Shown one piece after another: positions 1-12,109 of a stretch of DNA of 64,000 bases. The translations under genes were made by a program, and so were the position numbers. The stretch is taken from positions 29,325,763 to 29,389,762 of the forward strand of contig CM038710.1 of NCBI GenBank assembly GCA_021613375.1, read 5' to 3'. Each line of letters starts with the position of its first letter. The stretch's first letter is position 1. The stretch is from Megaleporinus macrocephalus. Lineage: Eukaryota; Chordata; Actinopteri; Characiformes; Anostomidae. The notes under the pieces are model-generated. The model worked only from the letters and a program-made list of their open reading frames with translations, was not told the origin of the DNA and searched no databases.

Positions 1-107
1 ACAAACCAGGCAGCTTACTTAGCTACAATTCAGAGTAAATTCAGAGGGTCTAATATAAGATTTCAACCATTGGTAAGCCTTAAAAACCAGAAAAGCACAT
101 CATCGAT

Positions 108-345
108 GGTAAAGGTCGTGTTATGGTGTGGGCAAGTATAGCTACCAGTGGAACTGGTTTCCTTGTATTTATTGTTGATCGATGGCAACAGCAGCAAGAT
201 TAAATCTGTGTATATGTATATGGCTATAGTATCTGCTCAGCCAAATAGTTAAAACCTCATTGGATGGTGCTTAACAACATAGAGTGACTTAAAGCATATT
301 GCAAACACAACCCAATTTTTTTAAGGCAAAGAAGTAGAATGTTCT
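108..345 (+). pseudogene. Decayed Tc1/mariner-like transposase fragment
   Basis: Translation of about 108-215 gives a stretch containing VMVWASIATSGTGFLVFI, which resembles the catalytic-core region of Tc1-type transposases (usual form VMVWG...SGTG.L.FI). About 70 bases further on, another frame reads DLKHIANTTQFF, like the usual NDPKHTA...T.EF motif. Stops and frame changes separate the pieces, so this is a dead fragment. No terminal repeats were found around it. Identification rests on two short motifs only. Confidence 0.42.
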
Positions 346-875
346 GCAATGATCAAAAACAGCTGCAGCAAAGGCCTGAAGAAGCATTACGAGCAAGAAA
401 GCCCAGCAACTGGTGACCTCTGAGATTTGACTGCAAATTATTTGCAACCAAGTTTTAAAAATGACAATTTATTAGTTTGCATTTTGTTAATTTGCATAAT
501 TAGTACAGCCATAGGCTGTAACATAAGAGGTGGTGGGAATTAATGAAAATTGTTGTAACTTCAACTTTTTTTTTGTTTAATTCATATAATACAAATAAAT
601 ATACAAAAATACATTAACTTTAACATTCACATCTTCATTGACTGGACTATATATGTTGTAGATGTATATTACACAACAGATGATTTTGGACAAAAGGTTA
701 CATTAACAAATGTTGTAGCCAGAATACATGTTAATGTTTTAAAACCAATTATCAGGACTTTGTAGTGCTCTGAATAGAAAACTTGATTTCACCATCAGAT
801 CGATTCATTTCTTATTAAAAATGTATAGCATCTGAAATAGTGCTGAAAGTCCTTAAATAGTTAATTAGGTCTTAC

Positions 876-3264
876 CATAGTCCTGGTAGATATTTGTTTG
901 CGGTGGAAGGAACTCAGGTGAGGGAGGCCGAGGTTGGACTGGAGGGGGGCCGGGTCTGCGGAAACCCCCGGAATATCCTTGGCCTATTATATTTTCCAGA
1001 TTGCTCCTGTAGAACAAACGATATGTCACTACAGACCAGGGAAGCTGGCTGGTCTCCTAAAGATCTGCACCTCATCTGAGTTAGGATTTTTTTTTGGATA
1101 TTCTGCCCCAAAATAAAAAATATATATATATGACATATATGTAGTTTCAAATGTCCAGCTCACAGAGAAACATTTATCTATATGTTTCATATATTCTAAA
1201 GGTGCCATAGAATGAAAAACTAGATTTACAATGTCAACACTGCTGTCTCCTTAAAAAACTGTTACATAATCTAACTGTTACTTAACAGGTTGGATTTATT
1301 AATATTTACACCCCAAAATGCCATTAAAACAGAAATGGACAGCAAATGACAGAGTGTGCGCAGAAATCTACTGTTGCTGGCTGTGAAGGGTGTGTTGGCA
1401 CATTTTATTCCCTTTCCAACTAACTCAACTATCACCGGGCATGACTGATGATCATCTTTGAACGAGGCTAAAGCACCCACAAACTTTAACAGTTATTATT
1501 TTGGACATTTGGATAGTTTCTCAAACATTCACCCCAGTTCATTTTAAAACTTTTACAATAGAAATCTTGCAGCTTTGCTCCTTTGGGAATGTGAGGGGTT
1601 TATCGCCCTGGAAGCCCAGGCAGAAGTCCTGCTACATGTACCGCCCATTGTTAACTTAAACACCTACTGACTGTTAGGTTTTTGGGAAAAAGTAACAGTT
1701 CTGTGAACGTCTTATATTAGACATGCAGTTGTCTATGGACCACAGAATAGATTTCTGACAGGTGGACGTGCTCCCCAACTCCAACACACAATCCTAACCA
1801 ATAGCTAATATGAACAACTTCTTCAAGAAGAGTTAAATGAATGTCACCTTATGATATGATAAGAAATATGAGAGTTCAAGAGCGATATGATTCAAAGTGG
1901 GTCAGAAATAAATCCGTCAAGTAAAAATGATGTTATTGCATTGACTATGATGCTGGCATAGCCCGTAGTATTAGGACTATATCGGGTTATGTTCCTCAGT
2001 CCATGCTGCAGCCTACCTGATGTCAAACAGCGGTTCGCTTGGTTGAAATCCTGGATCCTCCCCTCTGTGCTGAATTGCTTGGTCCAAGTCATTTTTTACA
2101 TCCTGTGCCTGAAACCATATGGATAAAAATGAAGGAATCCAACTATATGTATCACTGGCATAGTTTTCAAATTACTCTCCAGCATAATGCCAAGAACTCT
2201 TCTAAGCAATTTTATCAATTTTTACCGAATAGCATTAGCAATACTATAATAATGTAACAGGGGTATTGTATGTGGGCTCACACTTCAATGATTCAATTTA
2301 CAACTACAGGAGTTTTATTACGTTTTTTATTCTAAAAATATAAGAATAGGTTATAATGAATCATTAATCAACAATGCTAAACACTAAGTGTTGGTTTATA
2401 ACTGAATAATAAGACTTGGGTTATATTTGGACCTATGTCTATTTGCATTTATGCTTAGATGAGTTTGTGACAAATCAGATCACACTTACTGCAATCAAGC
2501 TGTCATAATAACAAGGCTTGAGCAATAAAACAGTGCCGTGAAACAATATTTGCCCCTTACAGACTTCTTTAGTTTTTGCACATTGGTCACACTAAAATGT
2601 TTCAGATTATCAAACATATTTTAATATCAGACAAAGATAATCTAAGTTAATACAACATGCAGTTTTTAAATGATGATTTCATTTATTAAGGGAAAAAAGC
2701 TATCCAAACCAACCTGGCCCTGTGTGAAAAGTAAAGCCCCCATCATTGAAAAACTGCATTTTGTATACACATAAGTAATCATTGTCTGATTGTGAAATTT
2801 GTTTGATAATCTGAAACATTTACATGTGAGAAAATAAGCAAAATCAGAATAAATCTGTAAGGGGGAAAATCCTTTTAAACAGCACTGCATATAACTGCTG
2901 AAATAGTCAGTATTTATATTAAATAATAGATTCTCAAACCCCAGTCTCCTCGCACTGGAACAGCAAAACATTTGGACCTTTCCGCCCATTCTCCTGAACA
3001 GTGACCGCCAGAAGGGAGTCGTAAGCGCAGCTGTCCAGGACTGCCTTAGTTTGTGTGATGCTGCCAAGAGGAATTGACTCCAGCACCTCCTGCACAGAGA
3101 GCAAGCACAAGAATATTCAGCACTGGATACTGGGTTCTATCATTGTAACGTATTTCTTTACAAAACGTGATCATGTCCTACATATAAAGCTAAGGACGTG
3201 CTGTAAAGTAGTGGTTGCCAACAGTTACTCTGGAAATTAGATCCAGCGTTCGATTCCAGTATTA

Positions 3265-3308
<44 letters not shown>

Positions 3309-3910
3309 GACAATAATTGACTCAAGTACTGTAGATTGGAGTTAGGGCTGTTAGGTGGCCAACCTTGGATTCAATGTCACAAAGCTGCAGGCTCTTGCCC
3401 TGTGCCTGCAGGATCATATCCTGACCCCACACTTTCCCTCGGTTGTCCAGACTCTTCAGCTTGGCCACGCAGTCCTCTACGCTGTTCAGCTCCCTCCTGT
3501 CCAACTCGCATGTGAACAGGTGCTGCGGAAGAGGACAAACATTTGCCAGTCAATGGCCACTGAACTGCAGCTAGACAGCTGTTATGCCTCAACCCACAAT
3601 GTACTGCCTGCACACTTTGCCCTTACAATGAAAGCAGATGACCTAGATTTCACATACCAGCAGCAGTCGGCCTTTAGTCACTCAGTACTTGAAGAAATAA
3701 CGTCACGTCACTGATTTAAACTTACCTCCACTCTGTACTGAAAGGTGTGAGGTTGCTTGTTAATAGTTTCTGAATATTCCTTCCTTTGCACTGTGTAGAG
3801 GAAAGAATGGAATCGTCATCATGAGAGGCTTACATGCTCAGAACGGTGTGAGTTTGAAAGCACTGAGACGTTTACTCACTGTAGATGGATCTTCCACTGG
3901 GCCGAGACAT
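876..3910 (-). CDS. eps8l3: EPS8-like protein 3, N-terminal part (partial gene)
   Basis: EPS8-family proteins are adaptors that link receptor signalling to Rac and actin remodelling. Coding exons on the minus strand: 3880-3910 (start ATG 3908-3910), 3726-3790, 3364-3522, 2940-3089 and 876-1006. The start MSRPSGRSIY followed by RKEYS matches what I recall of mammalian EPS8L3 rather than EPS8. Exons 2-4 form a PTB domain: YRVEHLFTCELDRRELNSVE, GKVWGQDMILQ, DIESK, then a stretch ending VLLFQCEETG. The 876-1006 exon is proline-rich (RRPGPPPVQPRPPSPEF). Exons 1-4 join cleanly in phase 0, but the fifth needs one unidentified small exon before it, because 2940-3089 ends in phase 0 while 876-1006 reads in phase 1. 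A 5' non-coding exon part reaches 3947. The SH3 region lies beyond the left edge. No other exon was recognised in 1-875. Confidence 0.85.
3265..3308. repeat. (ATT)n microsatellite
   Basis: Uninterrupted ATT trinucleotide tract in the eps8l3 intron just upstream of the PTB exon 3364-3522 on the plus axis. Confidence 0.95.
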
Positions 3911-4189
3911 ATCAGACCTTTGAGAAGATGGCTCCGGTGAGAAGCTTCTACAATATCAACACAGGGCAATCACTGTCAACTACAAATCATACTGTTGTAC
4001 AGCATTATATGTTGCTGTTACAAACAAACACTGCTCAACAAATGTACGGGCACAGTTTCAGTTGACTAAAGGGCCCATATTCTAAACGTATGCCAGTTAA
4101 AACAGAGCACATTTATCTTAGACCAGTCTTAAAACCACAGTAACAAAACCAGTTTCAGCCTTTAAGGGATAAAGAGAGGCTGGAAAACA

Positions 4190-5003
4190 CAGGGGCGTAG
4201 CTAGCCCTAGTTTAGGGGTGCTTAGGCACCAGCTTCTCTTTCTCTCGGTGCAGCACAAAGGTGTCAAAAGTATTCACATCATTACTCAGGTAGAAGTATA
4301 GATACTAGAGTTTATAAATACTTCTGTAGAATTTGAAGTATCAACTCAAGTTTTTTACTCCAGTAAAAGTGTAAAGGTACTGCTTTCAATACTACCTAAA
4401 GTATAAAAGTAAAAGTAATGTAAGGGGAAAAACAAATGCCATAAAGGACAAAAGCTTAGGCCGCGCAAAAGGGGTCTATGGTGCAGTAGCCCACCTCCCC
4501 AAAAAAAACATTCTTCTAAAAGCCATAATGACTATAATGTTATATTAAAATGTTAATGTTGATAAATTTGGGATGCGCTAGGCTTCCTGTTTCAGACGCA
4601 TATACGCCCATTAAAAATGAATGTATTTTAGTACAATGTAAATATATTAAAGTAGCATATCTGGTACTACTGAGCATTAACATGTGTTTAAGAAGATAGC
4701 GGAAGATATGATGACTAGTTGCCTATGAGTATTGTAATAGTGCAAAAAGTCAAACTTCAAAGGCATGTTATCAATAACCTTTACTGGAATGTAAATGTAC
4801 ATGAATAAAAACAAGCTGTAAATGAAATAGGAGTAACGAGACTATGTTTAAAATGTAAGGAGTAGAAAGTACAAATAATGGAGTTTAAATGTAAGAAGTA
4901 GAAAGTACAGATAATAGTGTGTAAATGTAAGAAGTAGAAGTAAAAAGTCAGCTGAAAAATAATTACTCCAGTAAAGAATAACCAATATTTCTATTTTTTA
5001 TAG

Positions 5004-5078
<75 letters not shown>

Positions 5079-5202
5079 CCAGTCACAATGGGGCCCCAGC
5101 ACTGATTTCGGATTGATGGTCCGAAATGACTTTAAAATTTATTTTTTTTATGAGCTGCTCTCATTTGGCACCCCTAAACCTCTTAGCCTATAATGGCCCC
5201 TA
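4190..5202. mobile_element. hAT-like non-autonomous DNA transposon, family A, copy 1
   Basis: It begins CAGGGGCGTAGCTAGCCCTA and ends with a degraded inverse end (TAATGGCCCCTA). The flanks GGAAAACA (4182-4189) and GGAAAACG (5203-5210) look like an 8-bp target duplication with one mismatch, as expected for hAT elements. The ends match copy 2 at 56772-57425, including the shared piece TTCCAGTCACA and GGATTGATGGTCCG near the right end. The interior differs and carries a long TA tract. No transposase reading frame is present. Confidence 0.7.
5009..5077. repeat. (TA)n microsatellite
   Basis: Pure TA dinucleotide run inside the family A element upstream of eps8l3; likely length-variable and prone to assembly error. 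Confidence 0.95.
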
Positions 5203-5310
5203 GGAAAACGGTCATGTGAAATGAATTAAAATGAATTTGTGTGGTTTTACTTACGAACACACAAATTCATTTTAATTCATATCACATGACCATTTTCCCA
5301 GGGGCCATTA
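5191..5310. repeat. 120-bp near-perfect hairpin
   Basis: The left arm (from TAATGGCCCC through ATGAATTTGTGT) is repeated in reverse complement on the right (ACACAAATTCAT through GGGGCCATTA), with a short loop around GTTTTACTTACGA. The arms are over 50 nt each with few mismatches. The left arm overlaps the right end of the family A element. Confidence 0.85.
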
Positions 5311-5589
5311 TGTTATCAGTGAATAATAAAATAGAAAAAATGCTGTCCCCCTATTTTCTATGCCACTATCAAAACACTACTAACAAGTTTTGGACCATGT
5401 TTTAGCCACACTCCTTCATTTTAGAGCAGGAGGTGAGATCAGATTGGATCAGATTTGCAATACATCATCCAGAGTAGGCTCTCATCACCATGACCTTGTT
5501 TGGTGGAAAACAATTCTGCATCGCACATAGAACACAATAGTAAGACAGAGACACTTGAAACGTGTTTCTACATTTGTATGAGTATAAAT

Positions 5590-5735
5590 GAATACCGCTG
5601 TGCTGAAGAGTTGCTGTGTGGTTGGTTGTACTAACTGAGTGGACAATAATTGGATACAGTGTTTAAAAACACCAGCAGCACTGCTGTGTTTGATTCACTC
5701 GTAAAGAGAAACAGGACCACAGTCTGTGATTGGAG
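5590..5735. repeat. Fragment of palindromic repeat family B
   Basis: The segments GAGTGGACAATAATTGG, ACAGTGTTTAAAAACACC and CAGCAGCACTGCTGTGTTTG resemble parts of the palindromic element at 29640-30186. This is a short decayed piece in the region upstream of eps8l3. Confidence 0.5.
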
Positions 5736-7670
5736 ATCTACAAAGTTCTCCTAGAGGCAATGGGGGCTAAAATAAATTCTAACAATAAAATAATTATAAT
5801 AAAAATAATATAAATAAAATAAATAAATAAATTGGTAGAGCAGCTGCTGAGAGACTTGCAGAAAAACAGTGCACGTTTTTGAGTTTGTACCTCGGCTGGA
5901 ACGCGGGGACACTGCTGCTCCCGTACATTCTTCACTCTTGGCGACAGACCAGTTAACAACACTACAGAAACGACACCCTGTAGCAGAAGATAAAGACACA
6001 CCATCAGAGACACTGATGACCCTGTGAGTCATCAAATCATTCTTATCATTTAAAGACTCAGAAATGAAAACCGAATACATGGCATCTGTTTAACCTCAGG
6101 AACATCTAAATCACTGTACACGACTAACTACATAACTTATAATAATAATAACATCCCTATACGATTAATATCCATAGGTGTATAAATATAAACACATCTG
6201 ATAAAAATCTTTCATTACATTTGGTTTAAACCCAAAGTGCCAGTTTCACAGACAGGAATTACACCTAGTCTTTGGCTAAGTTTCAGTATGGTGGAGAATT
6301 ACTACAGAACAATGTTTAATCTGGGCTGAATGGAACAATAGTATTCATCTGACTTTCAACTGCATGACAAACACACATTCTTCTAATTTAAATAAAACTC
6401 TATGAACTCTATATCTGTATGTATGTGAAAGAAAACAAAACAACTGGCTTTCAAAATTTAATTACATCTAGAAATTTAAGAACAAAAAAACAGACTAGCT
6501 TGTATTCTATCGTCACTGCCTAATGAAAACTTCACAGAAGCAACTTCACAGAAGAGGCCAAAAACTTTCCAGACCAGATTTTTTCCCAGGCTATTTTGCA
6601 GAATTTCTATTGGTCCATTCATCATGAAATGTTTTCCACAGTATAAATGGCAGCTGCTGCGTTTAACTGATGTACAAAAATAGAAATCAACAAAAATGGA
6701 GATACACGTTCTTCATTAGACAGCGACGCTATGCTGGTTTAAACTTCTATATTGCTGGTCTGGCTGGTGAGTTTTCTAACTGGTTAGTTTCATTGTTTAA
6801 ACGAAGTTTAGAGCCTGTTATATACCACCAGTCCTTCCAGTTATTTCTGCTATAATCTTTCATTACATAATACAATTAACAACCATCACATGTTCACCAT
6901 CCAAAAATCACCCTCTTACACATCTTCAGACATCATCCCTTCAGTTCCTCCTGCACAAACACACTGAACACGCCACAACAAACAGCATTACCTGAGAATT
7001 CAGTTCAGTTTCCACCTTAATGCTCCATTATTAAACCCAGCAATCCACCAGCCAGAAACCCTTACAAGTGGAAGAAAGGATCCGCATCCTGAACTTCCTC
7101 AATAGTAAAACCTAGTGCAAAGTCCAGATTCACCTGAGAGCAGATAGGAAGTGACATGAAATAGTCACTGATTGATCAGCAGAACGGATAATCCTCTAGT
7201 TTAATATTTCACAGTCCAGTCCGTAAGGCTTAATGGCATACGTTCCTCATCTCTGTTCTGCTGTAGTTCAGCTGTACTAGGATTTCTAGGTTTGTATGCT
7301 TAGTTACAGAGTAAAAAAAAAAAATCAGACCATCTGAATAATCAATTTGGAAACATTCTGAGGTTACATCCCCAGTTCAAAGGTTGGGAACACCTCACCT
7401 GCCAAGCTAGTCGAACGGACTAAGATGACGCATGAATCACACATAACTAGAACTTTAACCTCTCTGTAACTTAACATTTACGACCAACATAGGCGTGTGC
7501 AGTTCATCTGCTTAACATTCTTCTGAGATAAGACGGAACTTGTCATCAGTCATATCAATGACGTAAGCAACAGCTAGCTGTATAAAAGTAGAGAGCTGAG
7601 AGTTAAAAATAGCACAAGGACTGACCCTCCAGAATAAATGCACAGAAGCCATTTAGTGAATAACCAAATA
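5736..7670. other. Intergenic interval between eps8l3 and atp5pb
   Basis: No convincing coding exon was seen. A possible 5' non-coding exon end lies on the minus strand near 5890 (GCCGAG followed by gtacaa), which could belong to eps8l3, but nothing in the sequence proves this. The open frames near 5738-6080 have no family motif. Confidence 0.4.
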
Positions 7671-7671
7671 T

Positions 7672-7677
7672 TTTATT
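7672..7677 (-). terminator. Polyadenylation signal of atp5pb
   Basis: AATAAA on the minus strand (TTTATT on plus), about 130 bases after the atp5pb stop codon; a normal position for cleavage and polyadenylation. Confidence 0.7.
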
Positions 7678-7808
7678 CAATAGGTGTATGTACACGTGTC
7701 AACACAGTCAGACCAACTTTAAGAGGAAATGGTTAATTATGATGAAGGGCAGACGGCTTCATCGTAGACACTGAGCATGGACGTAGGACACAGTCCTTCA
7801 GCGGAAGT

Positions 7809-10800
7809 TTACACTGCGGCCCTGGTCTGAGTGGCCTTGGCCAGCACCTTCAGATCAGAGATGCACTTAGCAATACTCTCCTTCTCCTGAAAATCAAAAC
7901 AGAAGAGGGGAAAAATTAAAGAGACACGCTGCCAGGATGAGCTGCATTTCAGTTCGAGGATTTACACTAACTGGTTACAGTATAAAACACACATTCAGTG
8001 AGCAGACTGGATCTGGTCTGAAATAATACAAAGTGTCACAATGTCCCCATCTAGTGGTGAAGCAGACATCCACACCTAGTACATTATTTTGTGCATTTTT
8101 ACAGCAGTTCTGTATTGTAGTGTTTAGTGAGAGCACAACAAAGTAAACTAGCCACTGTCTGGAGTCACTGGAGTCTCAAAAACAAACTGTCTGGCGCTCT
8201 AAAGCAGTTCAAGGACCATTTTATATATAATGAATGAGATGAAACTTGATGAATTAAAAAAATACAGTTACGGGCAAATCAATAATTAAATACATTATTA
8301 AATTACTTTAATGTTTCATTTAATAATGATAATATTACACTCAATTTAACTAATTCAGGCATATGCAAAATAATCTAATTTAATTGTAAAATTGAAACAA
8401 AATGATGACATAACTTTTGCACAGGCCACATTTCTTGTTTTACAATTTAATTCAGCAAATAAACAATAATTGTGCAATAAACGTACAGAAACGTGACCAC
8501 ATCTAGTGGTGAGGCAGAAAAATCTAAATCCTTTTACTGTCCTATGTATCCACACCTAGTACATCATTTTTGTGATTTTTTTACAGCAGTTCCGCAGCGT
8601 TCAGTAACAGCACAACAAAGAAAATGCCTGGAGTCAGTGCCAAAAACATAGACCTAAATAAGAAAGATGCTGGATACTTAAGATAGTTCTATTGTGAAAT
8701 TTAAGCATGTCTTAAGTCTCAAAATACACCACCTGGTGCTCTAAAGCAACAAAAAAAACTATTTAATTGTAAAATTACAGGGTTTCAAGTTATTTTGGTA
8801 AAATTATTTAAACAGAATTAAAAGTTAATTCATCATATCCTACCATGTGCTGCCATCATGATTACAGCATGCACACAATGTGATTCCAGATCAAAAATTA
8901 ACTGTGTGCACATCATTAGAGTCGTAGGTCGTAGTATCGTAGGTTTCAGTTTACTAGGCTCCTCCATAAAGACTAGACAAATGCAAATCTCATCAACAGA
9001 TAATTTCAGAAGCAGAACTTATTTGCTCACACATTAGTTGCTCTGCATACAAACTCAATTTTGAATTATGCTTAAACAAATGTTACAGACCTAACATCCA
9101 TATCCCCAGCACGAGAGAGGACATACCTGCTGCGGCGTGATGCTCTTGATGACGTTCTGCTCGACCCAGTTGACCATGTGCTCCTGCTCCATGCGGCGGT
9201 GCAGGTTCTGAAGCTCCACCTGGTAGTCTAGCCTTTTCTTCACCTCATTGGTGACCATGTGCAGCCGTTCCCTGTAGTTGGTCTCCAGCAGCATGGCAAC
9301 ATTGTTCTGTGAGGTAGAAAGAGAGAGGATTGTGTGCAGTTCAGTCCATACGAGAAGACAAAAAACAATCCAACTAGTCTGAGAGGATGCTTGATTAGCC
9401 TACTTGTATTTATACGTCTTGTGGTTGTATTGTGCTTACTAGTCAGCTGTACTTGTGATGTAGCACACTGATTACGTTATTTAAAGAGGAAAGTGATAGT
9501 TTTCCACCCCCATAATTCAAAAGCACAATTCAAAGACTGCCCAAAAAATATAATTAAATAAATAATCTGATACTGAAAACATGTTAGCATTTTCATTCTG
9601 ATCAGTTGGAAATGAGAGGAAGAAGAACCAGTACTGTTATATTTAAAAAACACTATCAAAATCTGTAAATGCAATATATTGTTTATTCAATGCTTGGAAT
9701 ATTGTTTTGAGCTAAAACCAATAATACGTGCTGTATTGTTGCTTGCTGTAGATGTAGTAGGCCTATAACTCAACCTTCTATATATCACAATTTTGATTCC
9801 CAGCAAAACCAAAGAAAACTAAAATACCATCTTAACTGTGCCTCTTTGTATAAATTAAAAGGAATTGTATTAAACATTTTCTCACCCTCTTAGCATCAAA
9901 GAGCATCTGTCTCCCCTCTACTCTCCACTGCTCCTTCTTCTCATCTTCAATGGCTTGAGCCAGGCTGGTCATGGCCAATTCTTTCACTTCCTTGGCCTTT
10001 GCTACTTTCTCCTGCAGGGAAAGGACACAGACAATTGAAAAGGTTGGTGAGGAAATAACACATGCTGAATTATTCAATTCAATTTAGATTTCAGCATTTT
10101 AGCATAAAAACCAAGCTACAAAAACTTTACAAGTAGGCTTTTAAAAAAGTTTCCTACGTCTAGATGCTAGTAATAAAGTGAACTACACTTCATTATCAGA
10201 AGATTCTCCCTGAGTCAGTGCCTTCAGCTAACTTCTCTGTAATAAAATAACTGCTGACAGCTATCAAGGTTGGTTCACTTAGAAAACAGGCTGCTTTCAG
10301 TTACTTTTGCAGTTTCATATTTACAGACATACAAACTCAGAATATGCAATTATACATTAGGGGAAAATGTAAAACCTCACACAGCAAAAAAGGTTCACAT
10401 GTTATTTTACTCCAGATGATACTAAGCACTTTATATAGTTACAGAAAGGTGAACAACACACCTGCTGTTGCAGGGACAAATACTGTTTAACACTAGTTTA
10501 ACAGATACCACAGCTAAATATGTGACATCAAAACCCACCTCATTCAGTTTGTCAGCAAAAGCTGCCACGCTGGGACCAAACTTCTTGACACCATAAATGA
10601 TCACTGCACCAATGGAGGCAGCAGCGAAGGTCTCATGGTTGATGACGTAGATCTCCTTAGAGAGCAAATACAGGAGAAGACCAGTGCCCAGCATATAAGG
10701 TCCTTAAAAAAAATAATAAAAAGTTTCAGTCAATAAGAGGCAGTCGGGCTGGTTTGTCCTTTTTTTAGCTGCAACAAATCATTATAATCCGTTCACATGT

Positions 10801-11920
10801 GACGGATTCATATTAAGTACATCTTAGAGAATATATGACATAAGCTGAACACAAGCACCTGTGACACCGGTCTTTGGGTACAGCAGTGTGAAGAGCTCCT
10901 CTGGGAAAATTCCATGACGGACTTTTCCACCCTTCTCAGGCAAAGGGGGTATGGGTGCCAGGCTTTGGGAGGTTGAGTGCAGGGAACGAGATGCCTGGAC
11001 CACACTAAAAAATAAATCACATGATATAAACTTTAACAAACCAGTTAATAGCCAATTAACAGTCATAATACAATGATACACTTAAAACTGTTGTATGCAA
11101 ATGTCAACCTAGGTCGTTCAGGAACAATGCAATTCTTGTTAAGCAAACTAAAAGCTTACATACCAGGCTCCAAAAGAACCACTGTTTTTCAGGGCAGAAC
11201 CTGCAGACAGATAACAAAATAGCACTGGTTAGGGTCAGACTCACAATGTCATGCTCTCTCTGGACTGGGGGCTCCTCACGGTTCTTCACCTAAATATTGT
11301 TTACTTACTAAACTAACTCGCAGGCTGTGCAAAACAATGCATTGTAAATGCACTCAATATACCTTATTTTGAGAGTCTGCTGCGAGCTTAGTTGATGCCT
11401 TTCATACAAAAAAAGGCTACAAGTGCTTTGACTGGTAACAGCACTCAAAAAAAGGCGTTATTTCGTCTTCTGTCAACTGACTGCACACGATGACAGCTTA
11501 CCTGCTTCCTAGTTGACTAAACTAACATACCATACATACACAACGACCATGAAGACTAGTGGAAGGACGTTTAGCTCGAGAGCTACAGGCTATAGCTTAC
11601 GTGTTTGTGTGAACAGTCTAATTACTTCAGCACGAGTAGAAAAACACATCAACAGAACAAGACGTTAGCAAAATGAACCAAAAGGTTTGACAACTCTTAG
11701 GATAATGTCGCGCATATTTAACGAGAACCCTCTACGTGATTCATTCGACTAACGTTAGCCACTACCAGCTAACGTTCAGCAGCAGCCAGGCCTGAGCTTT
11801 TACCCTTCAACTTCACATTCACACCACTCTGCCGCTCACAAAAACACAGCTTAAACAACAACTGTGACAATTTTGGAATCAAATGCACGAACCTGAAACT
11901 AGCACAAGCCTCGACAGCAT
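7809..11920 (-). CDS. atp5pb: ATP synthase peripheral stalk (b) subunit, mitochondrial
   Basis: This is subunit b of the mitochondrial F1Fo ATP synthase. It anchors the stator in the inner membrane and holds F1 against rotation. Seven coding exons join in frame: 11893-11920, 11164-11200, 10859-11004, 10539-10702, 9886-10011, 9127-9306 and 7809-7886. They give 252 aa, close to the 256 aa I recall for human. The start MLSRLVLVSGSALKNSG is a plausible mitochondrial presequence. Then come PPLPEKGGKVRHGIFPEE and LLYPKTGVTG, two hydrophobic segments around residues 74-110 (LGTGLLLYLLSKEIYVIN and SIGAVIIYGVKKFGP), and the long charged helix with LLETNYRERLHMV and RRMEQEHMVNWVEQNVIKSI. The C-terminus is IAKCISDLKVLAKATQTRAA plus one residue. 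All splice sites are GT-AG. An older symbol is atp5f1. Confidence 0.96.
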
Positions 11921-12105
11921 ATCTGAAGGAGGAAAGGGCGAAACCGCAGGCCGAAATCTGTGTTATTAGCGCGGACGCCGCTGCTGCTCCCGGCCTCGCT
12001 GTGCCCTTCTGTACGGAGCAAGGATGGTGAAAGCTCGCATGTCATATCGCGAGATTTCTCATCCGGGTCATTTGAATAGCACCCGAGCCAGAAGATGGCG
12101 TATGT
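11921..12105 (-). promoter_or_regulatory. Housekeeping-type promoter of atp5pb
   Basis: This stretch is locally GC-rich within AT-rich surroundings. It holds TATCGCGAGA at 12045-12054 (reverse complement TCTCGCGATA, one base from the TCTCGCGAGA promoter element) and AAGATGGCG at 12092-12100, a YY1-type site. No TATA box was seen at a useful distance. These motifs are typical of nuclear genes for mitochondrial proteins. Neither the start site nor activity can be shown from sequence alone. Confidence 0.5.
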
Positions 12106-12109
12106 CTAA

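Noticed and set aside
1007..1064. Upstream acceptor (ctttag) extending the eps8l3 exon 876-1006
   Set aside because: It is in frame (ETSQLPWSVV...) but gives sequence unlike the family, and the ctacag acceptor at 1006 is better. Kept as the test for the missing-exon finding.
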